From contig JBLNBN010000020.1 in assembly GCA_050260015.1 (NCBI GenBank), positions 1 to 13,515 on the forward strand: a DNA stretch of 13,515 nucleotides, in the 5' to 3' direction. Under the pieces are notes generated by a model. That model saw nothing but the letters and a program-made list of their open reading frames with translations, was not told the origin of the DNA and did not search any database. This document shows positions 1 through 6,194 of the stretch, one piece after another (position 1 is the first letter of the stretch; the number at the start of each line of letters is the position of its first letter). A program made the translations under genes and the position numbers. Source of the DNA: JBLNBN01 sp050260015. GTDB taxonomy: Bacteria > Bacteroidota > Ignavibacteria > Kapaibacteriales > UBA2268.

Positions 1-80
1 AAGTACGCTCCCGGTTGAGAATAATCGTAATTTCTCAGCCTAATCGAGCGACGATGATGAATATCAGGATCATATACCAT
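1..80 (-). CDS. REP-associated tyrosine transposase (RAYT), N-terminal part only
   Basis: This is the first 26 codons of a gene that runs off the left edge. The reading MVYDPDIHHRRSIRLRNYDY followed by SQPGAYF is the typical N-terminus of REP-associated Y1 (IS200/IS605-like HUH) transposases, where HHRRSIRL and the YDYS..GAYF motif precede the catalytic HUH and Tyr motifs; those lie outside the window. The ATG at 78-80 is preceded by GGAG (91-94), about ten bases upstream, a good ribosome binding site. Family members bind and cut REP hairpins at the DNA level and are single-copy domesticated genes rather than classic insertion sequences. The nearby hairpins at 130-410 fit as substrates. Identification rests on about 27 residues only; the rest of the gene cannot be assessed. 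Confidence 0.8.
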   Translation of the reverse strand, partial: MVYDPDIHHRRSIRLRNYDYSQPGAY

Positions 81-127
81 TTATGTAAATCTCCGTTTGT
101 GATTTTCAATTTTATCGTCATTTGTTT

Positions 128-410
128 GTGCGAACCCACGTGTTCGCAGGCATTCAAAAATTCGACGCGTTCGTAGGGGCGAACCCATGTGTTCGCCCGT
201 ATTCACATGTACAAATATTTTCAAATGGGTTGATCAACCCGCGTAAATACGTTGTTTTCTTTGTCAACAGGGCAGACACGTGGGTCTGCCCCTACGGTAC
301 GGTATCCGTGCGCGACCCCGCGTAATTTTCTTTGTCAAGAGGGCAGACACGTGGGTCTGCCCCTACGGATCGTTTTTCGCAATTGTAGGGGCGAACCCAT
401 GTGTTCGCCC
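128..410. repeat. REP-like hairpins, GCGAACCC family (3 units)
   Basis: Three units at 130-147, 177-198 and 389-410. The two full ones have an 8-bp stem GGGCGAAC/GTTCGCCC around a 6-base loop CCATGT, preceded by GTAG. The first unit keeps only a 6-bp stem (GCGAAC/GTTCGC) with loop CCACGT. The last unit ends seven bases before the hsdS stop codon, so it may also act as a transcription or mRNA-stability boundary for hsdS. The arrangement close to a RAYT gene matches REP elements. Confidence 0.75.
241..367. repeat. REP-like hairpins, GGGCAGAC family (2 units in direct repeat)
   Basis: Two units, 270-296 and 341-367, each an 8-bp stem GGGCAGAC/GTCTGCCC with loop ACGTGG followed by CCTACGG. The flanking sequence (GCGTAA, then TTTTCTTTGTCAA) is also repeated, so each unit is part of a longer direct repeat. 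The loop is the reverse complement of the CCACGT loop of the other family, and the flank CCTAC is the reverse complement of GTAGG. These are therefore inverted-orientation relatives with compensating stem changes. Confidence 0.75.
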
Positions 411-416
411 TGTATG

Positions 417-1637
417 TTATAGAATCATTTCCACCCTCGCTTCACCGCTCATTAGCTTTGGCAAGAGGGTGTCGCGCGTTTGTTGAAGATTAAGAATTTG
501 AAGATTATTAATTCTCATTTTGTCAAATAGTAACTCAACGTCTTCATGGTATTTCTTGATTTTTTCTAAAGATCGAGAAACTTCTAATTCCTTAATTAAC
601 ACTTGTGATATGTTTTGTTGAGCCGATCCAACTGCTTTACTGATTATTGATTCTTTATTCATCCTAATATACATATATAAATAAGTATAAGGATAATGTC
701 TATTAGGAATCAACGCACAAATTGCTTGATTACACGTTGCCTGATCGTCTAGTATTCCATACTCTCCTACTGTAGCACCATACATAGCTATAAGGATAGT
801 ATTCTTCTTAAGGATTTTAGCAGAAGACTTTATAAGACCAATATTTGTGATTTTCTCTTCGGTGTTAAATATGAATGAACCTTTCAATTCTTTAGATTTT
901 ACCCACTTAATATCCCCATTATAGTATTCTGGGTGTTTTCTTGATGGTGTACCTCCTGATGTAGTTTTTACAACATCACCAAGTACGATCGTTTCCTCTT
1001 CCGCTTCATCTATGAAGCGCTGGCGGAAAAGCGTCTCCGCGAGTTCCTCGAGGGTCTTGTTCTGGCGGTGCAACAGGTCTATTTTATCGTCCAGCGAGGA
1101 GAGTACCTCCGCAATTGCTTTCTGTTCGGGGAGTGAGGGGAGATATAATTGAATTTCTTCAAAAGTACTCTTATTAATTATGGGTACTGCAGTACCTGCA
1201 TTACCTAAATTTGATAAGTAATCATAAGCTTCTTTTAATTTATAATATAAGAATTCGAAATGGACTTCTTTATTCGTTATAATGGAGTTGATCTGTTGAT
1301 TTGTTATTACTGGTAATCTATTAATCGCTACTTTTCCTAAATCAGATCCAATACAAGTAACTAATATTGAGTCTTTAGGTAAAACTTTGTTTCTGAGTTT
1401 ATTAACCCCCTTATTAGATAAGAATCTTATAGAATCTGAAATCCATTTATAATAATTCTTAAAATCCGAGGGAGTAACGAATGGTAGTAAATCTCCAAAC
1501 TCATCAGGAAATTTGCTAGAAGGAGTTTTACCTGTAATAATGTTACCTAAATCCCCTAATCTATACTCCTTCCACCCATTTGTAATCGAGTCGTTTTTTT
1601 CGGTCGCGTAAGCTATGTTTCTATCGTTGTTTTTCAT
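417..1637 (-). CDS. hsdS: Type I restriction-modification specificity subunit HsdS
   Basis: HsdS determines which DNA sequence the type I complex (M2S, or R2M2S with HsdR) recognises. The 406-residue length is normal. Two target-recognition domains are visible (about residues 20-170 and 215-355), each followed by a conserved helical spacer. The central spacer begins LPEQKAIAEVLSSLDDKIDL (169-188) and the terminal one is near 360-398, ending in LLPKLMSGEARV, the standard HsdS ending. Both recognition domains carry the usual early GGTPS/GKTPSS loop (228-232 and 36-41). The gene lies downstream of hsdM on the same strand, separated by about 200 bases that contain an ORF6N remnant. Both recognition domains are AT-rich while the central spacer (about 985-1140) is GC-richer, a mosaic expected from domain swapping. 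No hsdR is visible. Confidence 0.93.
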   Translation of the reverse strand: MKNNDRNIAYATEKNDSITNGWKEYRLGDLGNIITGKTPSSKFPDEFGDLLPFVTPSDFKNYYKWISDSIRFLSNKGVNKLRNKVLPKDSILVTCIGSDLGKVAINRLPVITNQQINSIITNKEVHFEFLYYKLKEAYDYLSNLGNAGTAVPIINKSTFEEIQLYLPSLPEQKAIAEVLSSLDDKIDLLHRQNKTLEELAETLFRQRFIDEAEEETIVLGDVVKTTSGGTPSRKHPEYYNGDIKWVKSKELKGSFIFNTEEKITNIGLIKSSAKILKKNTILIAMYGATVGEYGILDDQATCNQAICALIPNRHYPYTYLYMYIRMNKESIISKAVGSAQQNISQVLIKELEVSRSLEKIKKYHEDVELLFDKMRINNLQILNLQQTRDTLLPKLMSGEARVEMIL

Positions 1638-1694
1638 ATTTACAAATTTAAAATTTTAAGCGAACGGGGTTGTCGCGCGTGTACTTATAAAAAG

Positions 1695-1802
1695 CTATGA
1701 AGGTATGGCATTTTGCGATACCATATACTGAACTTCTTCTTCGGTTAGTTGGAACATAAAATCTTCAGGGAAGCGCTTTATGTTTCGTGTAACCTGTTCC
1801 CT
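1695..1802 (-). pseudogene. Remnant of an ORF6N-domain protein
   Basis: On the minus strand a short frame reads EQVTRNIKRFPEDFMFQLTE then EEVQYMVSQNAIPS and a stop. This is the core of the ORF6N domain (KilA-N/ORF6N DNA-binding family), whose members read like LNxAVKRNIERFPEDFMFQL. The frame is closed upstream by a TAG at 1803-1805, so the N-terminal part is gone, and the region after the core is cut short as well. ORF6N genes are often found between or beside hsdM and hsdS genes in Bacteroidota, so this is probably the decayed third gene of the hsd operon. It accounts for most of the hsdM-hsdS gap. No function is expected. Confidence 0.75.
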
Positions 1803-1839
1803 CTATCTGATGGTTTACAATGATGAAGTTTTATCTATT

Positions 1840-3357
1840 TCATATCTTGATTTTCGATAGATTTTCTAATATTCTCATATTCAAAGCCGCTTCCTCTTTC
1901 ATCTGGCTTTCCAGCTCCGCTTTAAGCTTAGTGAAGCGTTCGGCGAAGTCGAAGTCGTCTTCCTCTTCCGGTAAACCGACGTAACGGCCGGGAGTGATAA
2001 CGTAGTTAAGTTCGCGGATTTCTTCGAGCTTTACGGACTTGCAAAATCCCTGCTCGTCGGCGTAGCCGTCGTTTTCGCTTCGCCATGCGTGGTAGGTCGC
2101 CGCAACTTTTTCAATATCCGATTCGCTCAAGCTGCGATTCCTGCGGGTGACGAGATAGCCGAGGTTCCGCGCGTCGATAAATAGGACTTCGCCGCGGCGT
2201 TTGCGTTTATTCTTGCTTAGGAACCACAGGCACGCGGGAATTTGCGTGTTCAGGAATAGCTTCGTCGGGAGATTTACGACGCATTCAAGCAGGTCCGCGT
2301 CGATTATTCCCTTCCTAATTTCGAATTCGCCGTTAGTTTTAGTCGTCAGCGAGCCCTTGCTGAGCACGAAACCCGCCCTGCCGGAGTTCGCGAGGTGGTA
2401 GATAAAGTGCTGTATCCAGGCGTAATTGGCGTTTCCCGGGGGCGGTACGCCGAATTTCCAGCGAGGATCGGAAGTTAATTTATCGCCGCTCCACTCGCTA
2501 TCGTTAAACGGAGGATTCGCTATAATAAAATCAGCTTTTAAGTCCCTATGCGCATCGCGCAAGAAAGAGCCCTCGCCGTTCCACTGAACCTGCGAGCTAT
2601 CGATGCCGCGTATTGCGAGATTCATTTTGCAGAGCCGCCAAGTCGTTTGGTTGCTCTCCTGCCCGTAGATAGAAATATCGTTGACCATGCCCTGGCGCTT
2701 AGCGACGAACTTTTCGGACTGTACGAACATGCCTCCAGAGCCGCAGCAGGGATCGAAGACGCGCCCTTTGTAGGGCTCGAGCATTTCCACAAGTAATTCC
2801 ACTACGCAGCGAGGCGTGTAGAACTGCCCGCCCTTCTTGCCTTCCGCCAGGGCGAATTCGCCGAGGAAATATTCGAAAACATGGCCGAGCACGTCGGCGC
2901 TGCGGGCTTTCGCCGAGCCGAGCGCGATCTTGCTTATGCTGTCGATAAGCGTGCCCAGGGAAGTTGGATCGAGATTCTGGCGGGCGTAAACCTTCGGCAA
3001 AACGCCTTTAAGAGAAGCGTTCTCAGATTCTATTGCTTCCATAGCTTCGTCGGTAAGCTTGCCGATGTTAGGCAGCTTCGCGTTATCCTGCAAGTAAGTC
3101 CAGCGGGCCTTTTGCGGCACGAAGAATACGTTCTCGGCTTTGTACTCGTCGCGATCTTCAGGATCGGCATATGCGTTTTCATCAGAATTAAGCTTAGCGT
3201 AAAGCTCCTCGAACGCGTCGGATATATATTTAAGGAAGATAAGCCCAAGGACTATATGTTTATACTCCGCCGCGTCGATGTTCTTCCTCAGGGTGTCGGC
3301 GGTTTTCCATAGCTGCTTTTCAATTGGTTCTTCGGTCGTATTGTTCTTCTTGGCCAT
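1840..3357 (-). CDS. hsdM: Type I restriction-modification DNA methyltransferase subunit HsdM (N6-adenine)
   Basis: HsdM transfers a methyl group from S-adenosylmethionine to adenine N6 within the site chosen by HsdS. The 505-residue protein is of typical length. The N-terminal HsdM_N helical domain is clear (about 14-150, starting EKQLWKTADTLRKN). GGQFYTP at 176-182 is the usual pre-catalytic motif, FDPCCGSGGMF at 201-211 is the AdoMet-binding motif I, and IANPPF at 279-284 is the catalytic NPPF motif IV. The ATG at 3355-3357 fits the family start MAKKxN, with only a weak ribosome binding site, as usual in Bacteroidota. It is the first gene of the hsdM-(ORF6N remnant)-hsdS operon. The gene looks intact. 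Confidence 0.95.
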   Translation of the reverse strand: MAKKNNTTEEPIEKQLWKTADTLRKNIDAAEYKHIVLGLIFLKYISDAFEELYAKLNSDENAYADPEDRDEYKAENVFFVPQKARWTYLQDNAKLPNIGKLTDEAMEAIESENASLKGVLPKVYARQNLDPTSLGTLIDSISKIALGSAKARSADVLGHVFEYFLGEFALAEGKKGGQFYTPRCVVELLVEMLEPYKGRVFDPCCGSGGMFVQSEKFVAKRQGMVNDISIYGQESNQTTWRLCKMNLAIRGIDSSQVQWNGEGSFLRDAHRDLKADFIIANPPFNDSEWSGDKLTSDPRWKFGVPPPGNANYAWIQHFIYHLANSGRAGFVLSKGSLTTKTNGEFEIRKGIIDADLLECVVNLPTKLFLNTQIPACLWFLSKNKRKRRGEVLFIDARNLGYLVTRRNRSLSESDIEKVAATYHAWRSENDGYADEQGFCKSVKLEEIRELNYVITPGRYVGLPEEEDDFDFAERFTKLKAELESQMKEEAALNMRILENLSKIKI

Positions 3358-3498
3358 TATCTCTATTTAAGTTTTAGATTGTTTTGGAAGCAAGCGCTGC
3401 GAAGTTCGAGCGTCCTCAAAATAACTGGGAACAACGCCTATAGTAGATTTCACTCAACAATAACTATGCTACTATTAACGAAAACATCGCAATCTGTG

Positions 3499-3506
3499 CA
3501 AATTTA
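3499..3506 (-). promoter_or_regulatory. Candidate -7 element for the hsdM operon
   Basis: The minus strand reads TAAATTTG, an exact match to the Bacteroidota -7 consensus TAnnTTTG, about 140 bases upstream of the hsdM ATG. I do not see a clear TTG -33 element 19-21 bases further upstream, so this is a weak call. Confidence 0.3.
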
Positions 3507-3861
3507 GTAAATAAAGCCTTGGATTCCTAATTAAAAGAACAGTAAGGGGCTTAAAATTATACTAGTATCCACTGGCGCTCCGCCTGACCGTCGCGAGCTA
3601 CGTAAAGAACAACATTCTGTCAGATCGCGCTTCGTAGGTTGGTTTATTGAGCATTCTATTAAGCCCGGCATGCGTCGGGCTTTATGATATGGAAGCGCGG
3701 GAAGAAGTTAATAACAAATTGAGTATACAGGAACTCTACGCCGCTAAGCTTATATTGATAAGTAAACAATATAAGGGCATTAGGTGTCGCCCTTTCCTGT
3801 AGAGTAATACTCCCATATTTACCCTTATAGAACTCTGTCAAAAGCATACAAAACTTACTGT

Positions 3862-4111
3862 AGGATTTAAACGAGACGTATTTTAGAATGTAAATCCTGA
3901 AAACGTTATAAGATATTGTGATATAAAGGGTTAGCCACGTTTTTCTCCGTAGGATTTGAAAGGATTCGCACTGTTTTTAACTTGCTAAATCCTAATTCAT
4001 AATTAAATTGCTGTTCATCCTGTCTAAATCCTGCCATATCCTGAGGCTTCCAGTACCTGTCCTGCTATGTAAAGACGACGAAAATATAGAGATAGCTCAA
4101 TTTTAGGATTT
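3862..4111. repeat. Cluster of AGGATTT / AAATCCT heptamers in both orientations
   Basis: AGGATTT occurs at 3862-3868, 3951-3957 and 4105-4111. Its reverse complement AAATCCT occurs at 3892-3898, 3987-3993 and 4026-4032. Related forms (AGGATTC at 3961, CATCCTG near 4017, ATATCCTG near 4036) lie between them. Opposed copies at 3862/3892 and 3951/3987 form long-loop inverted repeats. Similar strings recur in intergenic DNA of many Bacteroidota, so this may be another decayed interspersed repeat. Confidence 0.5.
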
Positions 4112-4547
4112 ACTCCTCTCTTTTTGCGTTTGCTTATGTAATACGGGCGCACGATATATTACATATCCTTAAAGGATATTATATTATATGCCTGCTATAC
4201 AGCTGAGCCGCTTGCTTTAATTTGCGGTTCTTCTTTAGGTTTGCGATAGAGTATGAAGAGTTAGTGTGCAATGCAATTGACACTGTCAGGGAATAGCGTA
4301 ACAGAAAATTGACGCCTTTATTTTCATCCAGGAATCAAGAGTAAACAGAAAGATACTCAAAGCAAGCTATTTGAAGAAGAAACGCCAGAAGGCAGTAAAA
4401 CGGAGAAAAATGCCTGGCGGATGTATAAAACCGCAAGAAAATGGTTTATCCCAGGAAAATAAAGGCATAGTAGGAAGGAGAATTGAAGAAATTGCGAATA
4501 TCTGGCCATAAAAGCATCGGGTCTGCGATAATTCGCCTGAAAATATA

Positions 4548-4697
4548 CTATAAACCCCTTATAAATCTTCTATAATTAACTAAATCTAGCGATAAAGCTC
4601 CTATAAAGTACCTGTAATTTCCAGTAAAGCGCCGTTTGTTTCCGATAAAGTTCTCAAAAAGTACCGCAAAAGTACCGCAAAAGTACCGCAATTGTTC
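4548..4697. repeat. Degenerate array of about 14 motifs spaced 10-11 bp (helically phased)
   Basis: Units resembling CNATAAAGNNC begin at 4548, 4559, 4570, 4581, 4590, 4601, 4612, 4622, 4633, 4643, 4654, 4665, 4676 and 4687, almost all 11 bp apart. Examples are CTATAAACCCC, CGATAAAGCTC, CTATAAAGTAC and CGATAAAGTTC, ending in exact copies of CGCAAAAGTAC. Weaker 11-bp periodicity continues rightward (AGGTGCA at 4714 and 4725, then TAAATAC/ATAACCG steps) up to the tRNA fragment at 4769. One turn of DNA per unit places all motifs on one face, which suggests cooperative protein binding, possibly recombinase arm sites. That role is inference. Confidence 0.6.
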
Positions 4698-4768
4698 TGT
4701 TTTTTCTAAGGAAAGGTGCATTATAGGTGCAAAAATACGTAAATACTATAACCGTAAAGGCGTTTTAT

Positions 4769-4818
4769 CTGATTTGTAATCAGCAGGTCGGGGGTTCGAT
4801 TCCGTCAAGCGGCTCCCA
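4769..4818 (+). tRNA. Truncated tRNA-Thr(UGU), 3' half only; candidate att site
   Basis: The sequence holds an anticodon arm CTGA-TTTGTAA-TCAG (4769-4783) with anticodon TGT at 4775-4777, a variable loop, a T arm with loop TTCGATT (4795-4801), and the 3' acceptor strand AAGCGGC (4807-4813). No D arm or 5' acceptor strand precedes it, and the T stem has a G-G mismatch at 4792/4804, so it cannot be a working tRNA. A 3' tRNA half followed by the tRNA's own terminator is the usual scar of integration into a tRNA gene by a tyrosine recombinase. With this orientation the intact tRNA would be expected far to the left, beyond the integrated element. Confidence 0.75.
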
Positions 4819-4821
4819 CAA

Positions 4822-4856
4822 AAAGCCCAAAGTTCGCTTTGGGCTTTGTTTGTTAT
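4822..4856 (+). terminator. Rho-independent terminator with UUCG tetraloop
   Basis: A perfect 11-bp stem AAAGCCCAAAG (4822-4832) / CTTTGGGCTTT (4837-4847) closes a TTCG loop and is followed by GTTTGTT. It lies directly after the tRNA-Thr 3' fragment, so it is most likely the original tRNA gene's terminator, on the chromosome side of the junction. The stem is symmetrical enough to work in both directions. Confidence 0.85.
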
Positions 4857-4910
4857 AAAACCATAACCGCCCATAAGCGTTCATAACGCGCGATAACGGC
4901 TCATAAAAGA
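4851..4910. repeat. Six motifs spaced exactly 10 bp (NNATAANNNN)
   Basis: Units start at 4851, 4861, 4871, 4881, 4891 and 4901, among them CCATAACCGC, CCATAAGCGT, TCATAACGCG and CGATAACGGC. The shared core is ATAA at the same phase of the helix. With the 11-bp array on the other side of the tRNA fragment (also ATAA-centred) it forms a symmetrical arrangement around the presumed attachment site. Confidence 0.55.
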
Positions 4911-4998
4911 TTATTCAAAAGGCGCTAATTAGGCGCTGTGGGTTCGCTCTCCTTTTTCCCGTTAGCTTCGACAGCATGCTTGCGGGTTTTGCTGATAC

Positions 4999-5437
4999 CT
5001 CCCCAAACCGCGTAGCGGTTCAACGTCAATAGAAATGATAGTTCCCCCAAGAATTCCCGAACGTCGTAGACGTTCCACAAGCGGCGGCCCATTTCCCTCT
5101 TTCCCTAAATTTGCATCAAATCAAATAAATGCGTAAGTTAATGCGTTCGCTAATAAAGTTCTTTGAATCGGTTTCGGCGGTTTCCGGCGGGAGGCGCGCC
5201 GCAGGCGCGCGGCTTCACCGGGCACGAGCATATCCGGCAGTTTAATTTGATAAATATGAATGCGAGGCTTTACGGCCCACGGATAGGGAGATTCCTAAGC
5301 CCGGATAGTTATATCCCGGACCCGGAGAATCCGCAGAGCTATAATAGGTATAGCTACGTTCTTAATAATCCATTGAAGTATGTCGATCCGACGGGGAATT
5401 CTGGATACATACCTTACCAAGGGCAGTTTGAGGGTAC
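4999..5437 (+). repeat. Long direct repeat, copy 1 (cassette head)
   Basis: This block is nearly identical to 11344-11784. In order it holds a hairpin AACCGC-GTA-GCGGTT (5006-5020), a hairpin GAACGTC-GTA-GACGTTC (5059-5075), a CTAAATTTGC promoter-like element (around 5105-5114), an ATG at 5129, and the truncated Rhs core ending at DPTGN. Homology stops a few codons into the region after the core, where the unique toxin sequence begins. The left edge falls at CTCCCCAAACC. Confidence 0.9.
5094..5136 (+). promoter_or_regulatory. Promoter-like repeat with ATG, copy 1
   Basis: The segment carries CTAAATTTGC, matching the Bacteroidota TAnnTTTG -7 element, about 20 bases before an ATG at 5129-5131. 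Near-identical copies lie at 7532-7574 and 11440-11482. I see no good TTG -33 element. The frame opened by the ATG (MRKLMRS...) ends near 5245 and is not the Rhs frame. Confidence 0.4.
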
Positions 5438-6194
5438 CAATTTAACTATGGACTTTAGCATGGACGGGTTTAGCCTTGATATGTTAGTGGGTATGGATCC
5501 CTCTATTGATTTATGTGATTTAGTTTTCTCTGCGAAGGCGGGGTATTGGAGCTTATTAAATACGAATAAATATGCAAGTAGTTTTGGTGGAGGAGGAGGC
5601 GGCAGCGATGCCAATATCGATGGCAATAGTAGCGAAAATGGAAAATACCCGCGGTATGCAAAAGCTACATCTCAATCTGAAGCATTTGCTTCTATAATGA
5701 AAAATTTTACTGGCCTTACTAATTCTATGGGTATGTGTATTTGGGTTACGATTGCGAAAGTCTACAAGGATGTTTATAACAAGGAATTCCCGGGTAATTT
5801 GTTAGAAATAGCTGAGGACCCAAATCATGGAAAATATTTCCCTGACGGTAAAGTAGGTACTCCTGAGGGATCGAGTGAAAAAAGCCCGGCTGAAGATTTC
5901 ATGAGAGACAATTTTAATGCTGAGGAAGTCGATATTCCCGCATTTGACATTTGGAATAAAATCGGCGTACCATTACTAAGCGGCGATCAAGTTATTCTGA
6001 ACCTACCGCTTGTGGGAGGTAGGCATGCAGTACAAGTTTACGATATTGAAGTTTTTTCGCCGGATAGTTATAATATAAGATATTGGGATTGTAACAATCC
6101 TGAGCCAATATTGAAATCAATGAATTCATATTATTATCAGATATATAATGATAAACCAGAGGGAGTTTGGGGATGGATACTTCGAAAAAAGTAG
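5163..6194 (+). CDS. Orphan Rhs-core / papain-like cysteine peptidase toxin
   Basis: Residues about 17-79 form the end of the Rhs-repeat-associated core domain (GFTGHEH, NLINMNARLYGPRIGRFLSP, NRYSYVLNNPLKYVDPTGN), the hallmark that precedes the variable toxin in polymorphic Rhs proteins. After a linker with a glycine run (142-147) comes a unique domain with C192 in SMGMCIWVTIAKVY, H288 in GGRHAVQVYDI and D309 in YWDCNNP. This Cys-His-Asp order and spacing is typical of papain-like (C39-like) peptidases. No full-length Rhs precedes it: the frame opens at 5157, the only early start is a TTG at 5163, and the first ATG is 5256 inside the core. It is probably an orphan tip. The next gene overlaps its end and is the presumed immunity gene. 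The toxin part is AT-rich. The peptidase assignment is inferred from motifs only. Confidence 0.8.
   Translation: MNRFRRFPAGGAPQARGFTGHEHIRQFNLINMNARLYGPRIGRFLSPDSYIPDPENPQSYNRYSYVLNNPLKYVDPTGNSGYIPYQGQFEGTNLTMDFSMDGFSLDMLVGMDPSIDLCDLVFSAKAGYWSLLNTNKYASSFGGGGGGSDANIDGNSSENGKYPRYAKATSQSEAFASIMKNFTGLTNSMGMCIWVTIAKVYKDVYNKEFPGNLLEIAEDPNHGKYFPDGKVGTPEGSSEKSPAEDFMRDNFNAEEVDIPAFDIWNKIGVPLLSGDQVILNLPLVGGRHAVQVYDIEVFSPDSYNIRYWDCNNPEPILKSMNSYYYQIYNDKPEGVWGWILRKK

Larger units (their letters stand above)
3358..4547. other. Long gene-poor AT-rich stretch upstream of hsdM
   Basis: I find no convincing gene here. It contains hairpin AAGCCCG/CGGGCTT at 3661-3682, which resembles a terminator but has only a short T run. 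A second hairpin, AAGGGC/GCCCTT, lies at 3773-3794. A palindrome with 8-bp arms, ATATCCTT-A-AAGGATAT, lies at 4163-4179. An AGGATTT/AAATCCT cluster is listed separately. A 49-codon open frame without a proper start lies at 4313-4462 (plus strand, includes NAWRMYKTARKWFIPGK) and could be the degraded 3' end of a gene; I do not recognise it. The overall look is that of decayed mobile DNA. Confidence 0.5.

Noticed and set aside
128..410. Possible CRISPR array
   Set aside because: Repeats are palindromic, unevenly spaced, in both orientations, and differ in sequence; no cas genes are present.
122..486. Two overlapping plus-strand open frames of 67-68 codons near the left edge
   Set aside because: They are translations of the REP-like hairpins (repeated ADTWVCPYG and GANPCVRP strings) and run into the antisense of hsdS.
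2881..3312. 143-codon plus-strand open frame
   Set aside because: Antisense to hsdM, which has clear methyltransferase motifs in the other strand.
3659..3847. 62-codon minus-strand open frame
   Set aside because: No recognisable features, no ribosome binding site, and it ends inside a terminator-like hairpin.
4313..4462. 49-codon plus-strand frame ending in WFIPGK
   Set aside because: No start codon at its beginning and no recognisable family; kept only as a note within the gene-poor region.
4769..4818. Intact tRNA-Thr gene
   Set aside because: No D arm, no 5' acceptor strand and a T-stem mismatch; only the 3' half is present.
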